Below are positions 30,021 through 38,937 of a stretch of 64,000 bases of DNA, piece after piece. This DNA is from Streptomyces liliifuscus (GTDB lineage: Bacteria; Actinomycetota; Actinomycetes; Streptomycetales; Streptomycetaceae), in assembly GCF_016598615.1 (NCBI RefSeq), contig NZ_CP066831.1:5084001-5148000 (forward strand), in the 5' to 3' direction. The position numbers were made by a program, and so were the translations under genes. A model generated the notes under the pieces. It worked only from the letters and a program-made list of their open reading frames with translations. It had not been told where the DNA came from and ran no database searches. Every line of letters starts with the position of its first letter. Positions within the stretch are counted from its first letter, which is position 1.

Positions 30021-30836
30021 ATGAGTTCTCTGCTGCTCCTTACCAATGCTCTCCAGCCGTCGACGGAGGTGCTTCCCGCTCTCGGTCTGCTGCTGCACAA
30101 CGTGCGCGTGGCTCCGGCGGAGGGCCCCGCTCTCGTCGACACCCCTGGTGCCGACGTCATCCTGATCGACGGGCGGCGCGACCTTCCTCAGGTCCGCAGC
30201 CTCTGTCAGCTGCTGCGGTCCACCGGACCCGGCTGCCCTCTCATCCTCGTCGTCACGGAGGGCGGTCTCGCGGCCGTCACCGCCGACTGGGGCATCGACG
30301 ACGTCCTGCTCGACACCGCGGGTCCTGCGGAGGTCGAGGCACGGCTGCGGCTGGCCATGGGCCGCCAGCAGATCGTCAACGACGACTCCCCCATGGAGAT
30401 CCGCAACGGCGACCTGTCGGTCGACGAGGCGACGTACTCGGCCAAGCTCAAGGGCCGGGTCCTCGACCTCACCTTCAAGGAGTTCGAGCTCCTGAAGTAC
30501 CTGGCGCAGCACCCCGGCCGCGTCTTCACCCGCGCCCAGCTCCTCCAGGAGGTCTGGGGCTACGACTACTTCGGTGGCACGCGGACCGTCGACGTCCACG
30601 TACGACGGCTGCGGGCGAAGCTCGGGCCCGAGCACGAGTCGCTGATCGGAACCGTCCGCAACGTCGGCTACCGCTTCGTCACGCCGGAGAAGGCGGACCG
30701 TGCAACGGACGAGGCGAAGGCCAAGGCGGCCCGGCCGAAGCCGGAGGATGCGGACGAGTCGGCACACCTCGACGCCACCGGGACTGCCGAGGTCACGGTG
30801 GAAGCACAGGAACCCGTACGACCTGCACAGAGGTAG
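30021..30836 (+). CDS. glnR: GlnR, global nitrogen regulator
   Basis: The 271-residue protein starts MSSLLLLTNALQPSTEVLPA and has an orphan receiver-like domain (residues 1-125, with ADVILIDGRRDLPQV) and an OmpR-type winged helix (KGRVLDLTFKEFELLKYLAQHPGRVFTR, then VDVHVRRLRAKL and GTVRNVGYRF). The C-terminal tail is acidic and Ala-rich. GlnR activates or represses genes for ammonium, nitrate and glutamine metabolism; its receiver is not controlled by a partner kinase in the usual way. ATG 30021 is fixed by family homology. It is followed closely by a LacI gene. Confidence 0.93.
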   Translation: MSSLLLLTNALQPSTEVLPALGLLLHNVRVAPAEGPALVDTPGADVILIDGRRDLPQVRSLCQLLRSTGPGCPLILVVTEGGLAAVTADWGIDDVLLDTAGPAEVEARLRLAMGRQQIVNDDSPMEIRNGDLSVDEATYSAKLKGRVLDLTFKEFELLKYLAQHPGRVFTRAQLLQEVWGYDYFGGTRTVDVHVRRLRAKLGPEHESLIGTVRNVGYRFVTPEKADRATDEAKAKAARPKPEDADESAHLDATGTAEVTVEAQEPVRPAQR

Positions 30837-30860
30837 GTCCATCCGCGTAGACTCCGCGCC

Positions 30861-31883
30861 GTGGCCAAGGTGACTCGGGATGACGTAGCACGACTGGCAG
30901 GGACGTCGACTGCCGTCGTCAGTTACGTCATCAACAACGGACCCCGGCCGGTTGCCCCGGCCACGCGCGAGCGTGTCCTCGCCGCGATCAAGGAACTGGG
31001 GTACCGGCCCGACCGAGTCGCCCAGGCGATGGCATCGCGGCGCACGGACCTGATAGGCCTGATCGTCCCGGATGCGCGCCAGCCCTTCTTCGGGGAGATG
31101 GCGCACGCGGTCGAACAGGCCGCGTCCGAGCGCGGGAAAATGGTGCTCGTCGGCAATTCCGACTATGTCGGCGAGCGCGAGGTCCACTATCTGCGGGCCT
31201 TTCTCGGTATGCGGGTCTCGGGGCTCATCCTCGTCAGCCACGCGCTGAACGATCTGGCCGCCGCGGAGATCGAGGCGTGGGACGCCCGGGTGGTGCTGCT
31301 GCACGAGCGGCCCGAGGCCATCGACGACGTCGCCGTCGTCACGGACGACATAGGCGGCGCCCAGCTCGCCACCCGTCATCTTCTCGAGCACGGGTACGAG
31401 TACGTCGCCTGTCTGGGCGGTGTCGCGGAGACCCCCACCGTCGGTGACCCCGTCTCCGACCACGTGGAGGGCTGGCGGCGTGCGATGCACGAGGCCGGGC
31501 GGTCGACGGAGGGTCGCCTCTTCGAGGCGCTCTACAACCGGTACGACGCCTACAAGGTCGGGCTTGAGCTGCTGGCCGGGCCTGATCGGCCGCCGGCGAT
31601 CTTCTGTTCCACGGACGACCAGGCGGTCGGGCTGTTGCGGGCCGCGCGCGAGCTTCGGATAGATGTGCCGGGGGAGTTGGCTGTCGCCGGGTTCGACGAC
31701 ATCAAGGAAGCGGCGTTGACTGATCCGCCGCTCACCACGATCGCGAGCGATCGGTCTGCGATGGCTCGGGCTGCGGTGGATCTTGTGCTTGATGATGGGT
31801 TGCGGGTTGCCGGTGCTCGGCGGGAGCGGTTGAAGTTGTTTCCGTCTCAGTTGGTTGTGCGGCGGTCTTGTGGGTGCGGGTAG
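30861..31883 (+). CDS. LacI-family transcriptional regulator
   Basis: The 340-residue protein has the LacI helix-turn-helix (KVTRDDVARLAGTSTAVVSYVINNG) and a periplasmic-binding-like ligand domain ending in a Cys-rich RRSCGCG. GTG 30861 lies seven bases after TAGACT, so a leaderless transcript separate from glnR is possible, though only 24 bases separate the two genes. The ligand is unknown; the domain resembles sugar sensors. A strong bidirectional terminator lies 145 bases downstream. Confidence 0.9.
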   Translation: MAKVTRDDVARLAGTSTAVVSYVINNGPRPVAPATRERVLAAIKELGYRPDRVAQAMASRRTDLIGLIVPDARQPFFGEMAHAVEQAASERGKMVLVGNSDYVGEREVHYLRAFLGMRVSGLILVSHALNDLAAAEIEAWDARVVLLHERPEAIDDVAVVTDDIGGAQLATRHLLEHGYEYVACLGGVAETPTVGDPVSDHVEGWRRAMHEAGRSTEGRLFEALYNRYDAYKVGLELLAGPDRPPAIFCSTDDQAVGLLRAARELRIDVPGELAVAGFDDIKEAALTDPPLTTIASDRSAMARAAVDLVLDDGLRVAGARRERLKLFPSQLVVRRSCGCG

Positions 31884-31919
31884 CTCCGCTGGGTGGGTTG
31901 TTGGTCGGGTGCGGGTGCA

Positions 31920-32022
31920 TCGTGGCTTGTCGCGCAGTTCCCCGCGCCCCTAGAAGCCAGAAGACTGCGCCGTTCCCCGCGCCTCCAAAAGCCAGAAGAC
32001 TGCGCCGTTCCCCGCGCCCCTG
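31920..32022 (+). repeat. dispersed Streptomyces repeat with a 35-bp tandem duplication
   Basis: The dispersed core starts at 31920. From 31937 the 35-bp unit beginning GTTCCCCGCGCC and ending GAAGACTGCGCC is repeated at 31972-32006, with a third partial copy at 32007-32022. Differences between the units are few (TAGAAG against CAAAAG), so the duplication is recent. Confidence 0.85.
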
Positions 32023-32027
32023 ACAAG

Positions 32028-32055
32028 TCGGCCCCCGCCAAGTGGCGGGGGCCGA
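32028..32055. terminator. bidirectional terminator between lacI-type gene and protease gene
   Basis: TCGGCCCCCGCCA (32028-32040) pairs with TGGCGGGGGCCGA (32043-32055), a 13-bp stem. The two flanking genes converge on it. Confidence 0.85.
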
Positions 32056-32072
32056 TGTCTGTTCAGGGGTTT

Positions 32073-33830
32073 CTAGAACAGCAAGTTGTACTGGTTGAAG
32101 CCCGTTCCCAGGCTTGTGCGTGCCGCGAAGAGGTCGCTGGACGCCTTGTTCGTGCCGCGGTAGAGCCAGAGGGTGCCGCCGGAGTCGCGGGTCATGATGT
32201 CGGCCACGCCGTCGCCCGTCACGTCGCCGTTGGAGACGTACGAGGTGAAGTTCCAGCCGGTGCGGGCCTTGATGCGGGCCGACCAGGGGGTCTTCTCCTT
32301 GCCGGTGCCGCGGTAGAGCCAGAGGGTGCCGTCCGTGGAGCGGACTAGGAGGTCGGGCTTGCCGTCGCCGGAGAGGTCGCCGTGGCCGAAGATCTTCACG
32401 TTCTTCCAGGAGCCGCTGACGACCTTGACCTTGCCGTAGAACTCTCCGTTGCCGCGTCCCGGGTAGAGGTAGACCGAGCCGTCGGCGTCGACCGCGAGCA
32501 GGTCCGGGCGGGCGTCGCCCGTCATGTCGCCGGGGATCGCGTACGACTTGTAGCCGCCCCAGACCGAACTGATCTGCATCCAGGTCCAGTCACCGGCGGC
32601 GTGGTCCATGTAGCTGCGGTACAGCTTGCCGTCGGTCTTGTCGCGGACGATCAGATCCTGGTAGAAGTCCCGGTCCAGGTCGGCCTGGAGGACCCAGGTG
32701 GCGGTCTGCCAGCCGTTGCCCTGGTAGGCGCGCTGCGCGAGCGAGGTGCCCTTGCTGTCCTGCTGGAAGAGGCCGCCCGAGGGCGTGCGGGCCAGCAGGT
32801 CGGCGCGGCCGTCGTACGTCAGGTCGGTGTCGTCGACGCGCGGCTGGGCCGCCCAGGCGTACGAGCTGACCTTGGTGAAGACCGGGTAGGCGCCCTTGCC
32901 TGTGCAGCCCGCGACGCCCCAGGAGACGATGCCGACGATCTTGTTGGCGACGACCAGGGGGCCGCCCGAGTCGCCGTTGCAGGGGCTGTTGGTGCCCTCG
33001 TCGGCGCCGGTCGCGGGGGTGCCCGCGCAGGTCATCGAGCCCTCGATGAACTCGTCGCTGCCGAGGACCGCCTGCATGGCGCTGTTGCAGGTCGAGTCGG
33101 CGACCAGCGGCAGGCTCGCCTTCTTCAGCTTCGTGGAGAGGGTGGCGTCCTCGGCGCCGGAGGTCAGGCCCCAGCCATAGACGGTGGCGGCGGTGCCGGC
33201 CTTGTAGAGCGCGCTGTCGTCGGACGCGGCCAGGCGCAGCCACTGCTGTTCCAGCGGGCGGTCCAGGGTGAGCACCGCGATGTCGTTCTGGGCGGTGGCC
33301 TCGTTGTAGCGGGGGTGGGTCCACTGGCGGTAGACGCCCGCGGGGGTGCCGGTGGCGTAGTCGTCGAGGTCGGTGGTGCCGGCCAGGACGGCGCCGTTGC
33401 TCACCCAGTCGAGGCCCGCGACGCAGTGGGCGGCCGTGAGGACCTTGTTGGGCGCGACGAGGGTGCCGCCGCAGAAGTAGCCGTCGCCGGTGGCCGGGTC
33501 GGAGTAGCCGAGCTGGACCATCCACGGGGCACTGGCGATGGTGGTCTCACCACCGCCGATGATGAACGGTGACTTGCTGGGCGAGGCGTCCTCGGGCGTC
33601 TCGCCGGTCGCCTTCGCCGCCGCGACGATCCGGTCGCGCAGCTCCTTGGCGGAGGCGGCCGGCTTCGCGGGCTGCGAGAGGTTCGCGTCGGGCAGACCCG
33701 CGGTGGGGTCGTCCGCCGCTGTCGCGGGCTGCGCCGCGAGGACGCCGGCGCAACTCAGCGCCAGCGCGAGAGCGGCCGCCGGGAACGCCGTGGCGGGGCG
33801 TCTCCAACGGTCGCGCAGGGCACGTATCAC
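32073..33830 (-). CDS. secreted trypsin-like (S1) serine protease with VCBS repeats
   Basis: The 585-residue protein has a Sec signal (RRPATAFPAAALALALSCAG ... AQPATAA), a propeptide and an S1 protease domain starting at IIGGGETTIASAPWMVQ. The catalytic triad is visible: His in LTAAHC, Asp in NDIAVL and Ser in GDSGGP. Four or five FG-GAP/VCBS repeats (GDVTGDGVADIMTRDSGGTLWLYRG type) follow and end the protein, forming a beta-propeller. The GTG start has GGAG seven bases upstream. It should cleave after Lys or Arg outside the cell. It is divergent from the HtrA-like gene, and a CTCAGGG motif overlaps its ribosome binding region. Confidence 0.92.
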   Translation of the reverse strand: MIRALRDRWRRPATAFPAAALALALSCAGVLAAQPATAADDPTAGLPDANLSQPAKPAASAKELRDRIVAAAKATGETPEDASPSKSPFIIGGGETTIASAPWMVQLGYSDPATGDGYFCGGTLVAPNKVLTAAHCVAGLDWVSNGAVLAGTTDLDDYATGTPAGVYRQWTHPRYNEATAQNDIAVLTLDRPLEQQWLRLAASDDSALYKAGTAATVYGWGLTSGAEDATLSTKLKKASLPLVADSTCNSAMQAVLGSDEFIEGSMTCAGTPATGADEGTNSPCNGDSGGPLVVANKIVGIVSWGVAGCTGKGAYPVFTKVSSYAWAAQPRVDDTDLTYDGRADLLARTPSGGLFQQDSKGTSLAQRAYQGNGWQTATWVLQADLDRDFYQDLIVRDKTDGKLYRSYMDHAAGDWTWMQISSVWGGYKSYAIPGDMTGDARPDLLAVDADGSVYLYPGRGNGEFYGKVKVVSGSWKNVKIFGHGDLSGDGKPDLLVRSTDGTLWLYRGTGKEKTPWSARIKARTGWNFTSYVSNGDVTGDGVADIMTRDSGGTLWLYRGTNKASSDLFAARTSLGTGFNQYNLLF

Positions 33831-34028
33831 TCAGGGCTCCTGAGGTGGTGGTGTGTCGTGAACCCACCAAGATTGCGCCCCTGGTTTCCCGTTGCACACG
33901 TTCTTCACAGTGGTCCGACAAGTATTCGTCCGCCGCTTCCCGCACATCACCGTGCCGCAACCCCCTGTTTCACCGATTTCAGCGGCCTCCGGCGGCTTTA
34001 TATCGGGCATACGCGGTTCTGTCGGGCT

Positions 34029-34055
34029 TCTCAGGGAGCACTCAGGGAGCTCTCA
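34029..34055 (+). promoter_or_regulatory. 11-bp direct repeats with CTCAGGGAG, candidate response-regulator site
   Basis: TTCTCAGGGAG (34029-34039), CACTCAGGGAG (34040-34050) and a weaker CTCTCATGGTC follow each other at an 11-bp period, 25-50 bases before the HtrA-like ATG. Such spacing is typical of OmpR/PhoB-type regulators. The same heptamer, CCCTGAG, recurs inverted upstream of the response regulator gene at 35538-35567. Confidence 0.6.
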
Positions 34056-34079
34056 TGGTCGGGCGTCAGAGTCTGAGTC

Positions 34080-35237
34080 ATGACCGAGAGCTTCCGCCGC
34101 AGCGGCGAGTACCCCCAGGGCGACCAGCACCAGTCCGCGTACACGCAGGGCGACGCGCAGTCCGCGTACCCCCAGCAGCCGTACGCCTCCGCGCACCCCG
34201 CGAGCTCCTCCTCCGACTCCTCCACCCCCTCCTACGGCTCCTCCGTGAACCCGGAGTGGCCGCCCCCGCCGGCGTACGAGCCCGCGCAGCAGGGCGCCGC
34301 TCCCACGGCTCTTCTCACCGAGCCCGTCTCCCCCGCTCCCGCCGCTCCCCGCAAGCGCGCCAAGGGTCCGCTGGCGCTGCTGGCCGCCGTCGCGATAGCC
34401 GCCGCGGCCGTGGGCGGCGGTACCGCGTACGCCTTCCAGGAGCTGACCGGCAGCGACACGGTGGCGAGCAGCAGCACCAGCACCAGCGTCGTGCCCACCA
34501 GCGAGAAGGGCACCGTCGCCGGGGTCGCCAAGGCGGTCAGCCCGAGCATCGTCGAGATCAGCGCCACCTCGAACGCCGGCGAGTCCACCGGCTCCGGCGT
34601 GATCATCACCAGCGGCGGCGAGATCATCACCAACAACCACGTGATCTCGGGCGCCTCCGAGATCAAGGTGCAGCTGAGCAACGGCAAGTCGTACACCGCG
34701 AAGGTCGTCGGCACCGACAGCAAGAAGGACCTCGCGCTCATCAAGCTGGAGAACGCGCCGTCCGGTCTGACCGTCGCGACGCTCGGCGACTCCGCGGGCG
34801 TCAAGGTCGGCGACCAGGTCGTGGCGATCGGCTCCCCCGAGGGCCTGACCGGCACGGTCACCAGCGGCATCGTCTCCGCCCTCAACCGTGACGTGACCGT
34901 CTCCACGGACGAGAGCCAGGGCCAGCAGCAGCAACAGCAGGGCGGCGGCAGCGGCCAGTGGCCGTTCGAGTTCGGCGGCCAGGAGTTCAACGGCGACACC
35001 GGCTCGTCCACGACCACGTACAAGGCCCTGCAGACCGACGCGTCCCTCAACCCGGGCAACTCCGGCGGCGCGCTGATCGACATGAACGGCAACATCATCG
35101 GCATCAACTCCGCGATGTACTCCGCCGCGGACGCCACCTCGTCGAGCGCCGGCAGCGTGGGCCTCGGGTTCGCCATCCCGATCAACACCGTCAAGGCCGA
35201 CCTGGACACCCTGCGGGCCGGCGGCTCCGACAGCTGA
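34080..35237 (+). CDS. HtrA/DegP-like membrane serine protease lacking a PDZ domain
   Basis: The 385-residue protein has a Tyr/Ser/Pro-rich cytosolic N-terminus, one membrane helix (LALLAAVAIAAAAVGGGTAYAF, about 98-119) and a trypsin-like protease domain. His is in NNHVI near 187, Asp in KDLALI near 221 and Ser in PGNSGG near 327. A Gln/Gly-rich insert (GQQQQQQGGGSG) lies between strands. The protein ends directly after the protease domain, so it lacks the PDZ domain of HtrA or mycobacterial PepD, limiting substrate tethering. It lies beside an MprAB-like two-component system, as PepD does in mycobacteria. Confidence 0.9.
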   Translation: MTESFRRSGEYPQGDQHQSAYTQGDAQSAYPQQPYASAHPASSSSDSSTPSYGSSVNPEWPPPPAYEPAQQGAAPTALLTEPVSPAPAAPRKRAKGPLALLAAVAIAAAAVGGGTAYAFQELTGSDTVASSSTSTSVVPTSEKGTVAGVAKAVSPSIVEISATSNAGESTGSGVIITSGGEIITNNHVISGASEIKVQLSNGKSYTAKVVGTDSKKDLALIKLENAPSGLTVATLGDSAGVKVGDQVVAIGSPEGLTGTVTSGIVSALNRDVTVSTDESQGQQQQQQGGGSGQWPFEFGGQEFNGDTGSSTTTYKALQTDASLNPGNSGGALIDMNGNIIGINSAMYSAADATSSSAGSVGLGFAIPINTVKADLDTLRAGGSDS

Positions 35238-35310
35238 CCGTCCGTCCGGCCGCCCCCTCCACCCACACCCTTCGAGCCACCCCCGCGCACCGACCCACCC
35301 GGAGTTCGTC

Positions 35311-35496
35311 ATGAAGATCAGGAACGTCTCCCACACCCTCACGGGCGCCGACCCGGCCGGCTTCGCCCTGGCCCTCGAAGTGGCGTACGAGCTCCACGCG
35401 CCGGCCCCCCGCGCGCCCGAGGTGGCCCCCGCGGCCGCTCCGCGCGGCGCCCGCCGTGGTGCCGGCGCCCGCGCCGGCCGAACCGTACGAGGCTGA
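35311..35496 (+). CDS. 61-residue hypothetical protein
   Basis: ATG 35311 has GGAG seven bases upstream. The N-terminal half (MKIRNVSHTLTGADPAGFAL and ALEVAYELH) looks coding and helical; the C-terminal half is Ala/Pro/Arg-rich. It lies between the HtrA-like gene and the two-component system on the same strand. No function is apparent; it could be a short regulator or a remnant. Confidence 0.5.
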   Translation: MKIRNVSHTLTGADPAGFALALEVAYELHAPAPRAPEVAPAAAPRGARRGAGARAGRTVRG

Positions 35497-35537
35497 TCCT
35501 GCCGGGCCCACCGGCCCGGCAGGCGTTACGAGAACAG

Positions 35538-35567
35538 CCCTGAGCAGCCCTGAACCGCTCTGAACGT
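35538..35567 (+). promoter_or_regulatory. 10-bp direct repeats with CCCTGA, candidate autoregulatory site
   Basis: CCCTGAGCAG, CCCTGAACCG and CTCTGAACGT follow each other at a 10-bp period 55-85 bases before the response-regulator start. Read on the minus strand the core is CTCAGGG, the same as in the protease promoter at 34029-34055. Confidence 0.6.
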
Positions 35568-35621
35568 GCGAGGCTGAAAGCGCCCCGACCACGTCCCACC
35601 GCACCCGAGGAACTGACCGCG

Positions 35622-36353
35622 ATGAGCCCCGCCGAAGGCGACCGTGAACCCCAGCGCATCCTGATCGTCGACGACGAGCCGGCCGTGCGCGAAGCACTCC
35701 AGCGCAGCCTCGCCTTCGAGGGGTACGACACCGAGGTCGCCGTCGACGGTGCGGACGCCCTGGAGAAGTCCACGGTGTACCAGCCCGACCTGGTCGTCCT
35801 CGACATCCAGATGCCCCGGATGGACGGCCTGACCGCCGCCCGCCGGATGCGCGGCGCGGGCACCACGACGCCGATCCTCATGCTGACCGCCCGCGACACG
35901 GTCGGCGACCGCGTCACCGGCCTCGACGCGGGCGCCGACGACTACCTGGTCAAGCCCTTCGAACTCGACGAACTCTTCGCCCGCGTACGGGCGTTGCTGC
36001 GCCGCAGCTCCTACGCGGCCGCGGCCGTCGGAGCCCCCGCGGACGACGCGCTCACCTTCGGCGACCTGCGCATGGACCTCGCGACGCGCGAGGTCACGCG
36101 GGGTGGGCGGGCGGTCGAGCTGACCCGTACGGAGTTCACCCTGCTGGAGATGTTCCTGGCCCATCCGCGCCAGGTCCTCACCCGCGAGCAGATCCTGAAG
36201 GCCGTCTGGGGCTTCGACTTCGAGCCGAGCTCCAACTCGCTGGACGTGTACGTGATGTACCTCCGCAGGAAGACCGAGGCGGGCGGCGAGCCGCGCCTTG
36301 TGCACACGGTGCGGGGTGTGGGGTATGTCCTGCGGTCGGGTGGGGCGGAGTGA
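35622..36353 (+). CDS. OmpR/PhoB-family response regulator, MprA-like
   Basis: The 243-residue protein has a receiver with phosphoacceptor Asp in LVVLDIQMP (about residue 61), DDEPA acidic pair and K in LVKPF, then a winged helix (TRTEFTLLEMFLAHPRQVLTREQI ... LDVYVMYLRRK ... HTVRGVGYVL). The kinase gene overlaps its stop by four bases (GTGA). By gene order with the HtrA-like protease it resembles the mycobacterial MprA envelope-stress regulator. It probably binds the CTCAGGG repeats upstream of itself and the protease. Confidence 0.93.
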   Translation: MSPAEGDREPQRILIVDDEPAVREALQRSLAFEGYDTEVAVDGADALEKSTVYQPDLVVLDIQMPRMDGLTAARRMRGAGTTTPILMLTARDTVGDRVTGLDAGADDYLVKPFELDELFARVRALLRRSSYAAAAVGAPADDALTFGDLRMDLATREVTRGGRAVELTRTEFTLLEMFLAHPRQVLTREQILKAVWGFDFEPSSNSLDVYVMYLRRKTEAGGEPRLVHTVRGVGYVLRSGGAE

Positions 36354-37801
36354 AGAAGGTGGTTCGCCGGTTCCGCTCCCTGCCGATCCGGTCACGACTG
36401 GCGCTGCTCGTCGCGGCGGCGGTGGCGTTCGGAGTGGCGGCGGTTTCGGTCACCTGTTGGTTCATCGTGCAGGGGAAGCTGTACGAGCAGGTGGACAGGC
36501 AGGTCGACAGCGCGGGCTTCAGGCTGAAGGAGCAGGACATCACTGCCCTGTTGGCCGCTTGCCCGAAGTCCGTGACCCCGTCGTCCGACGCCATGCAGCC
36601 CAGGGACTACTACGTGCAGGTGGTGAAGTCGGACGGCAACTCCTGTGTCTTCCCCAGCTCCGCCGGAGTCGTGAAGCCCACGGCCCAGGACGAGGAGGTG
36701 GCGACGGACCCCGACCAGGGCGGCTCCTTCCACAACACCACGGACGAGGACGGCAACAACGTACGGGTACGAACTGTCCCCGTCCTCGTGGGCTTCGGCC
36801 CCACCAGTGAGCCCTATCCCGACGTCGCCCTATTGGTCGGCGTCTCGCTCAAGGACACCGAGAAGACCCTCAACGACCTCGCCCTGATCCTGCTCCTCGT
36901 CTCCGGTATCGGGGTCCTGGGTGCCGGGGCCGCAGGCCTGGCCGTGGCGCGCGCCGGCCTCCGCCCCGTCGACAAGCTCACCGACGCCGTCGAACACGTG
37001 GCCCGCACCGAGGACCTGGGCATCCGCATCCCGGTGGACGAGGACAGCGAGGACGAGATCGCCCGGCTCTCCCGTTCCTTCAACTCGATGACGGCGTCGC
37101 TGGCGAACTCCCGTGAGCTGCAGCAACAGCTCATCGCCGACGCCGGTCACGAACTGCGGACCCCGCTCACCTCCCTCCGTACGAACATCGAGCTGCTCAC
37201 CCGCAGCGAGGAGACGGGGCGGCCCATCCCCGAGGCGGACCGCAAGGCGCTGCTCGCGTCCGTGAAGGCGCAGATGACAGAACTGGCCTCGCTGATCGGG
37301 GACCTGCAGACGCTGTCGCGGTCGGACGCGGGGACGCCGGCGGACCGCGTACAGGTGGTGTCGTTGCAGGACACCGTGGAGGCGGCCCTGCGCCGGGCCC
37401 GTCTGCGCGGCCCGGAGCTGACGATCACGGCGAACGTGGACCCCTGGTTCGTACGGGCGGAGCCCTCCGCGCTGGAGCGGGCCATCGTGAACATCCTCGA
37501 CAACGCGGTGAAGTTCAGCCCCGAGGGCGGCACGGTCGACGTCACCCTCAAGGACGGCGAACTGACCGTACGGGACCACGGCCCGGGCATCCCCGCCGAC
37601 GAACTCCCGCACGTCTTCGACCGCTTCTGGCGCTCCCCGAGCGCACGGGCCCTGCCGGGCTCGGGACTCGGCCTGTCCATCGTGGCCCGTACGGTCCAAC
37701 AGGCGGGCGGCGACGTGGCGTTGGGCCCGGCCGAGGGCGGCGGCACGGTGGCGACGATCCGGTTGCCCGGCGCACCGACACCGCCGCCCGCGCTGGACTG
37801 A
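36350..37801 (+). CDS. sensor histidine kinase, MprB-like
   Basis: The 483-residue protein has an N-terminal membrane helix, an exported sensor of about 130 residues, a second helix (LALILLLVSGIGVLGAGAAGLAV), a HAMP domain, the phosphorylated His in DAGHELRTPL near 266 and an ATPase domain with N box NILDNAVKF, G1 DHGPGI and G2 GSGLGLSI. It starts at GTG 36350, overlapping the regulator. It should autophosphorylate in response to envelope stress and pass phosphate to the regulator. A terminator shared with the next, convergent gene follows. Confidence 0.93.
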   Translation: MKKVVRRFRSLPIRSRLALLVAAAVAFGVAAVSVTCWFIVQGKLYEQVDRQVDSAGFRLKEQDITALLAACPKSVTPSSDAMQPRDYYVQVVKSDGNSCVFPSSAGVVKPTAQDEEVATDPDQGGSFHNTTDEDGNNVRVRTVPVLVGFGPTSEPYPDVALLVGVSLKDTEKTLNDLALILLLVSGIGVLGAGAAGLAVARAGLRPVDKLTDAVEHVARTEDLGIRIPVDEDSEDEIARLSRSFNSMTASLANSRELQQQLIADAGHELRTPLTSLRTNIELLTRSEETGRPIPEADRKALLASVKAQMTELASLIGDLQTLSRSDAGTPADRVQVVSLQDTVEAALRRARLRGPELTITANVDPWFVRAEPSALERAIVNILDNAVKFSPEGGTVDVTLKDGELTVRDHGPGIPADELPHVFDRFWRSPSARALPGSGLGLSIVARTVQQAGGDVALGPAEGGGTVATIRLPGAPTPPPALD

Positions 37802-37830
37802 GACGGCCCTTCCCCCGAGGGCCGGTCTCA
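37799..37830. terminator. bidirectional terminator
   Basis: TGAGACGGCCCT (37799-37810) pairs with AGGGCCGGTCTCA (37818-37830) with one bulge, overlapping the kinase stop codon and serving the convergent gene too. Confidence 0.8.
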
Positions 37831-38937
37831 GCCCGCCTGGGACGGGGCCTGCTTCATGCCGTCGACCACGGCACGGTTCTTGATGGCCATGGTGAAGTTC
37901 ACCGTGCCGGGCTTGATCAGGACGCCCTCTTCCTTGAGCTGCTTCACCTGGACGTTGCGCGCACCGAGGTAGACATGGGTCTTCTTGTCGAAGATCCACT
38001 CCTCGCGCTGCCCGCTGGTCTCGTCCAGCCGGGCCACCGCCACCCCGTGCCGGCCGGCGGCGTCCACCGCGTCGTCGACGACGACGACGCCCGGGATCTT
38101 CGCGGCGGCCTCGAACAGCGCCGGGTAGAGCTCGGCCGGCGGGTAGCTCTCGGCGAGCAGGTCACCGATGGTTGTGAAGGCCTGCTGGTCGGGGGTGTTC
38201 CCCTGGCCCTTGGTCTCCTTGTAGATCTTGGCAAGCAGTGCGTCGGGGTCGGTGGTCAGCTTGGTCAGGTAGTCGTACGACGGGCTGCCCAGGTGCGCCT
38301 TCGGGGTGTTGCCCTGCTCGTCGGGCAGGCTCAGGGTCTCGCCCTCGGGGCTGTCGTTGACGGCGGGGTCGATCAGCCAGCCCTTGACGCCGTCCGGGGA
38401 CTCCCAGATCTGCCGGCGGTGCAGTTCGTGGCTGGCCAGGCTGGACTTGTCGTCGACGGTCTTGACGAAGGTGTCGGCCAGCACGGACTCGATGTAGATG
38501 TACTGGCCGGGCTTGACCGTCGGGTGGTCGCCCTCGGCCGCCGCCAGGGAGATCTGGTCGAGCAGCTGGGGCACGCCCTTCGTGGACGCGGTACCGACGT
38601 CCGTGGTCAGGGCCGGTCCGGTGGCGACGCCGCTGTCCCGCAACCCGGTACCGCCGTCGCCGAGTGTCACCATTCCGGCGATGACCACCGCGGACAGGGC
38701 GGCCGCCATCGCGGGCAGCGTGATCGCGGGGCGCGGCAGCCGGAATCGCCGGGCCTTCTGAGGGGCCGTCGTCGTCGCCGTGTGCTCTTCCCGCTGGACC
38801 TGCTCGTGGATCTGGGCCATCAGACGCTCCTTGTGGAACTGGTGGCGGCCCGTCGGCAGGTCACGCGCCGTCTGGGACAGGAGCTGTGCGTCCTGGTCCC
38901 ACTCGGCAGGGTGCTGCCGGGACGTGTTCGCGTTCAT
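37828..38937 (-). CDS. CU044_5270-family membrane protein, partner of the ECF sigma factor
   Basis: The 369-residue protein has a cytosolic N-terminal helix region (residues 1-65, starting MNANTSRQHPAEWDQDAQLL), one membrane helix (ITLPAMAAALSAVVIAGMVTLG) and a large exported domain (GQYIYIESVLADTF ... SPDGVKGWLID ... VVDDAVDAAGRHGVAVARLD). This layout is typical of the CU044_5270 family, whose genes overlap an ECF sigma factor gene, as here (ATGA). It may act as the anti-sigma factor, but no zinc-finger motif is present. ATG 38937 is used. Confidence 0.85.
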   Translation of the reverse strand: MNANTSRQHPAEWDQDAQLLSQTARDLPTGRHQFHKERLMAQIHEQVQREEHTATTTAPQKARRFRLPRPAITLPAMAAALSAVVIAGMVTLGDGGTGLRDSGVATGPALTTDVGTASTKGVPQLLDQISLAAAEGDHPTVKPGQYIYIESVLADTFVKTVDDKSSLASHELHRRQIWESPDGVKGWLIDPAVNDSPEGETLSLPDEQGNTPKAHLGSPSYDYLTKLTTDPDALLAKIYKETKGQGNTPDQQAFTTIGDLLAESYPPAELYPALFEAAAKIPGVVVVDDAVDAAGRHGVAVARLDETSGQREEWIFDKKTHVYLGARNVQVKQLKEEGVLIKPGTVNFTMAIKNRAVVDGMKQAPSQAG

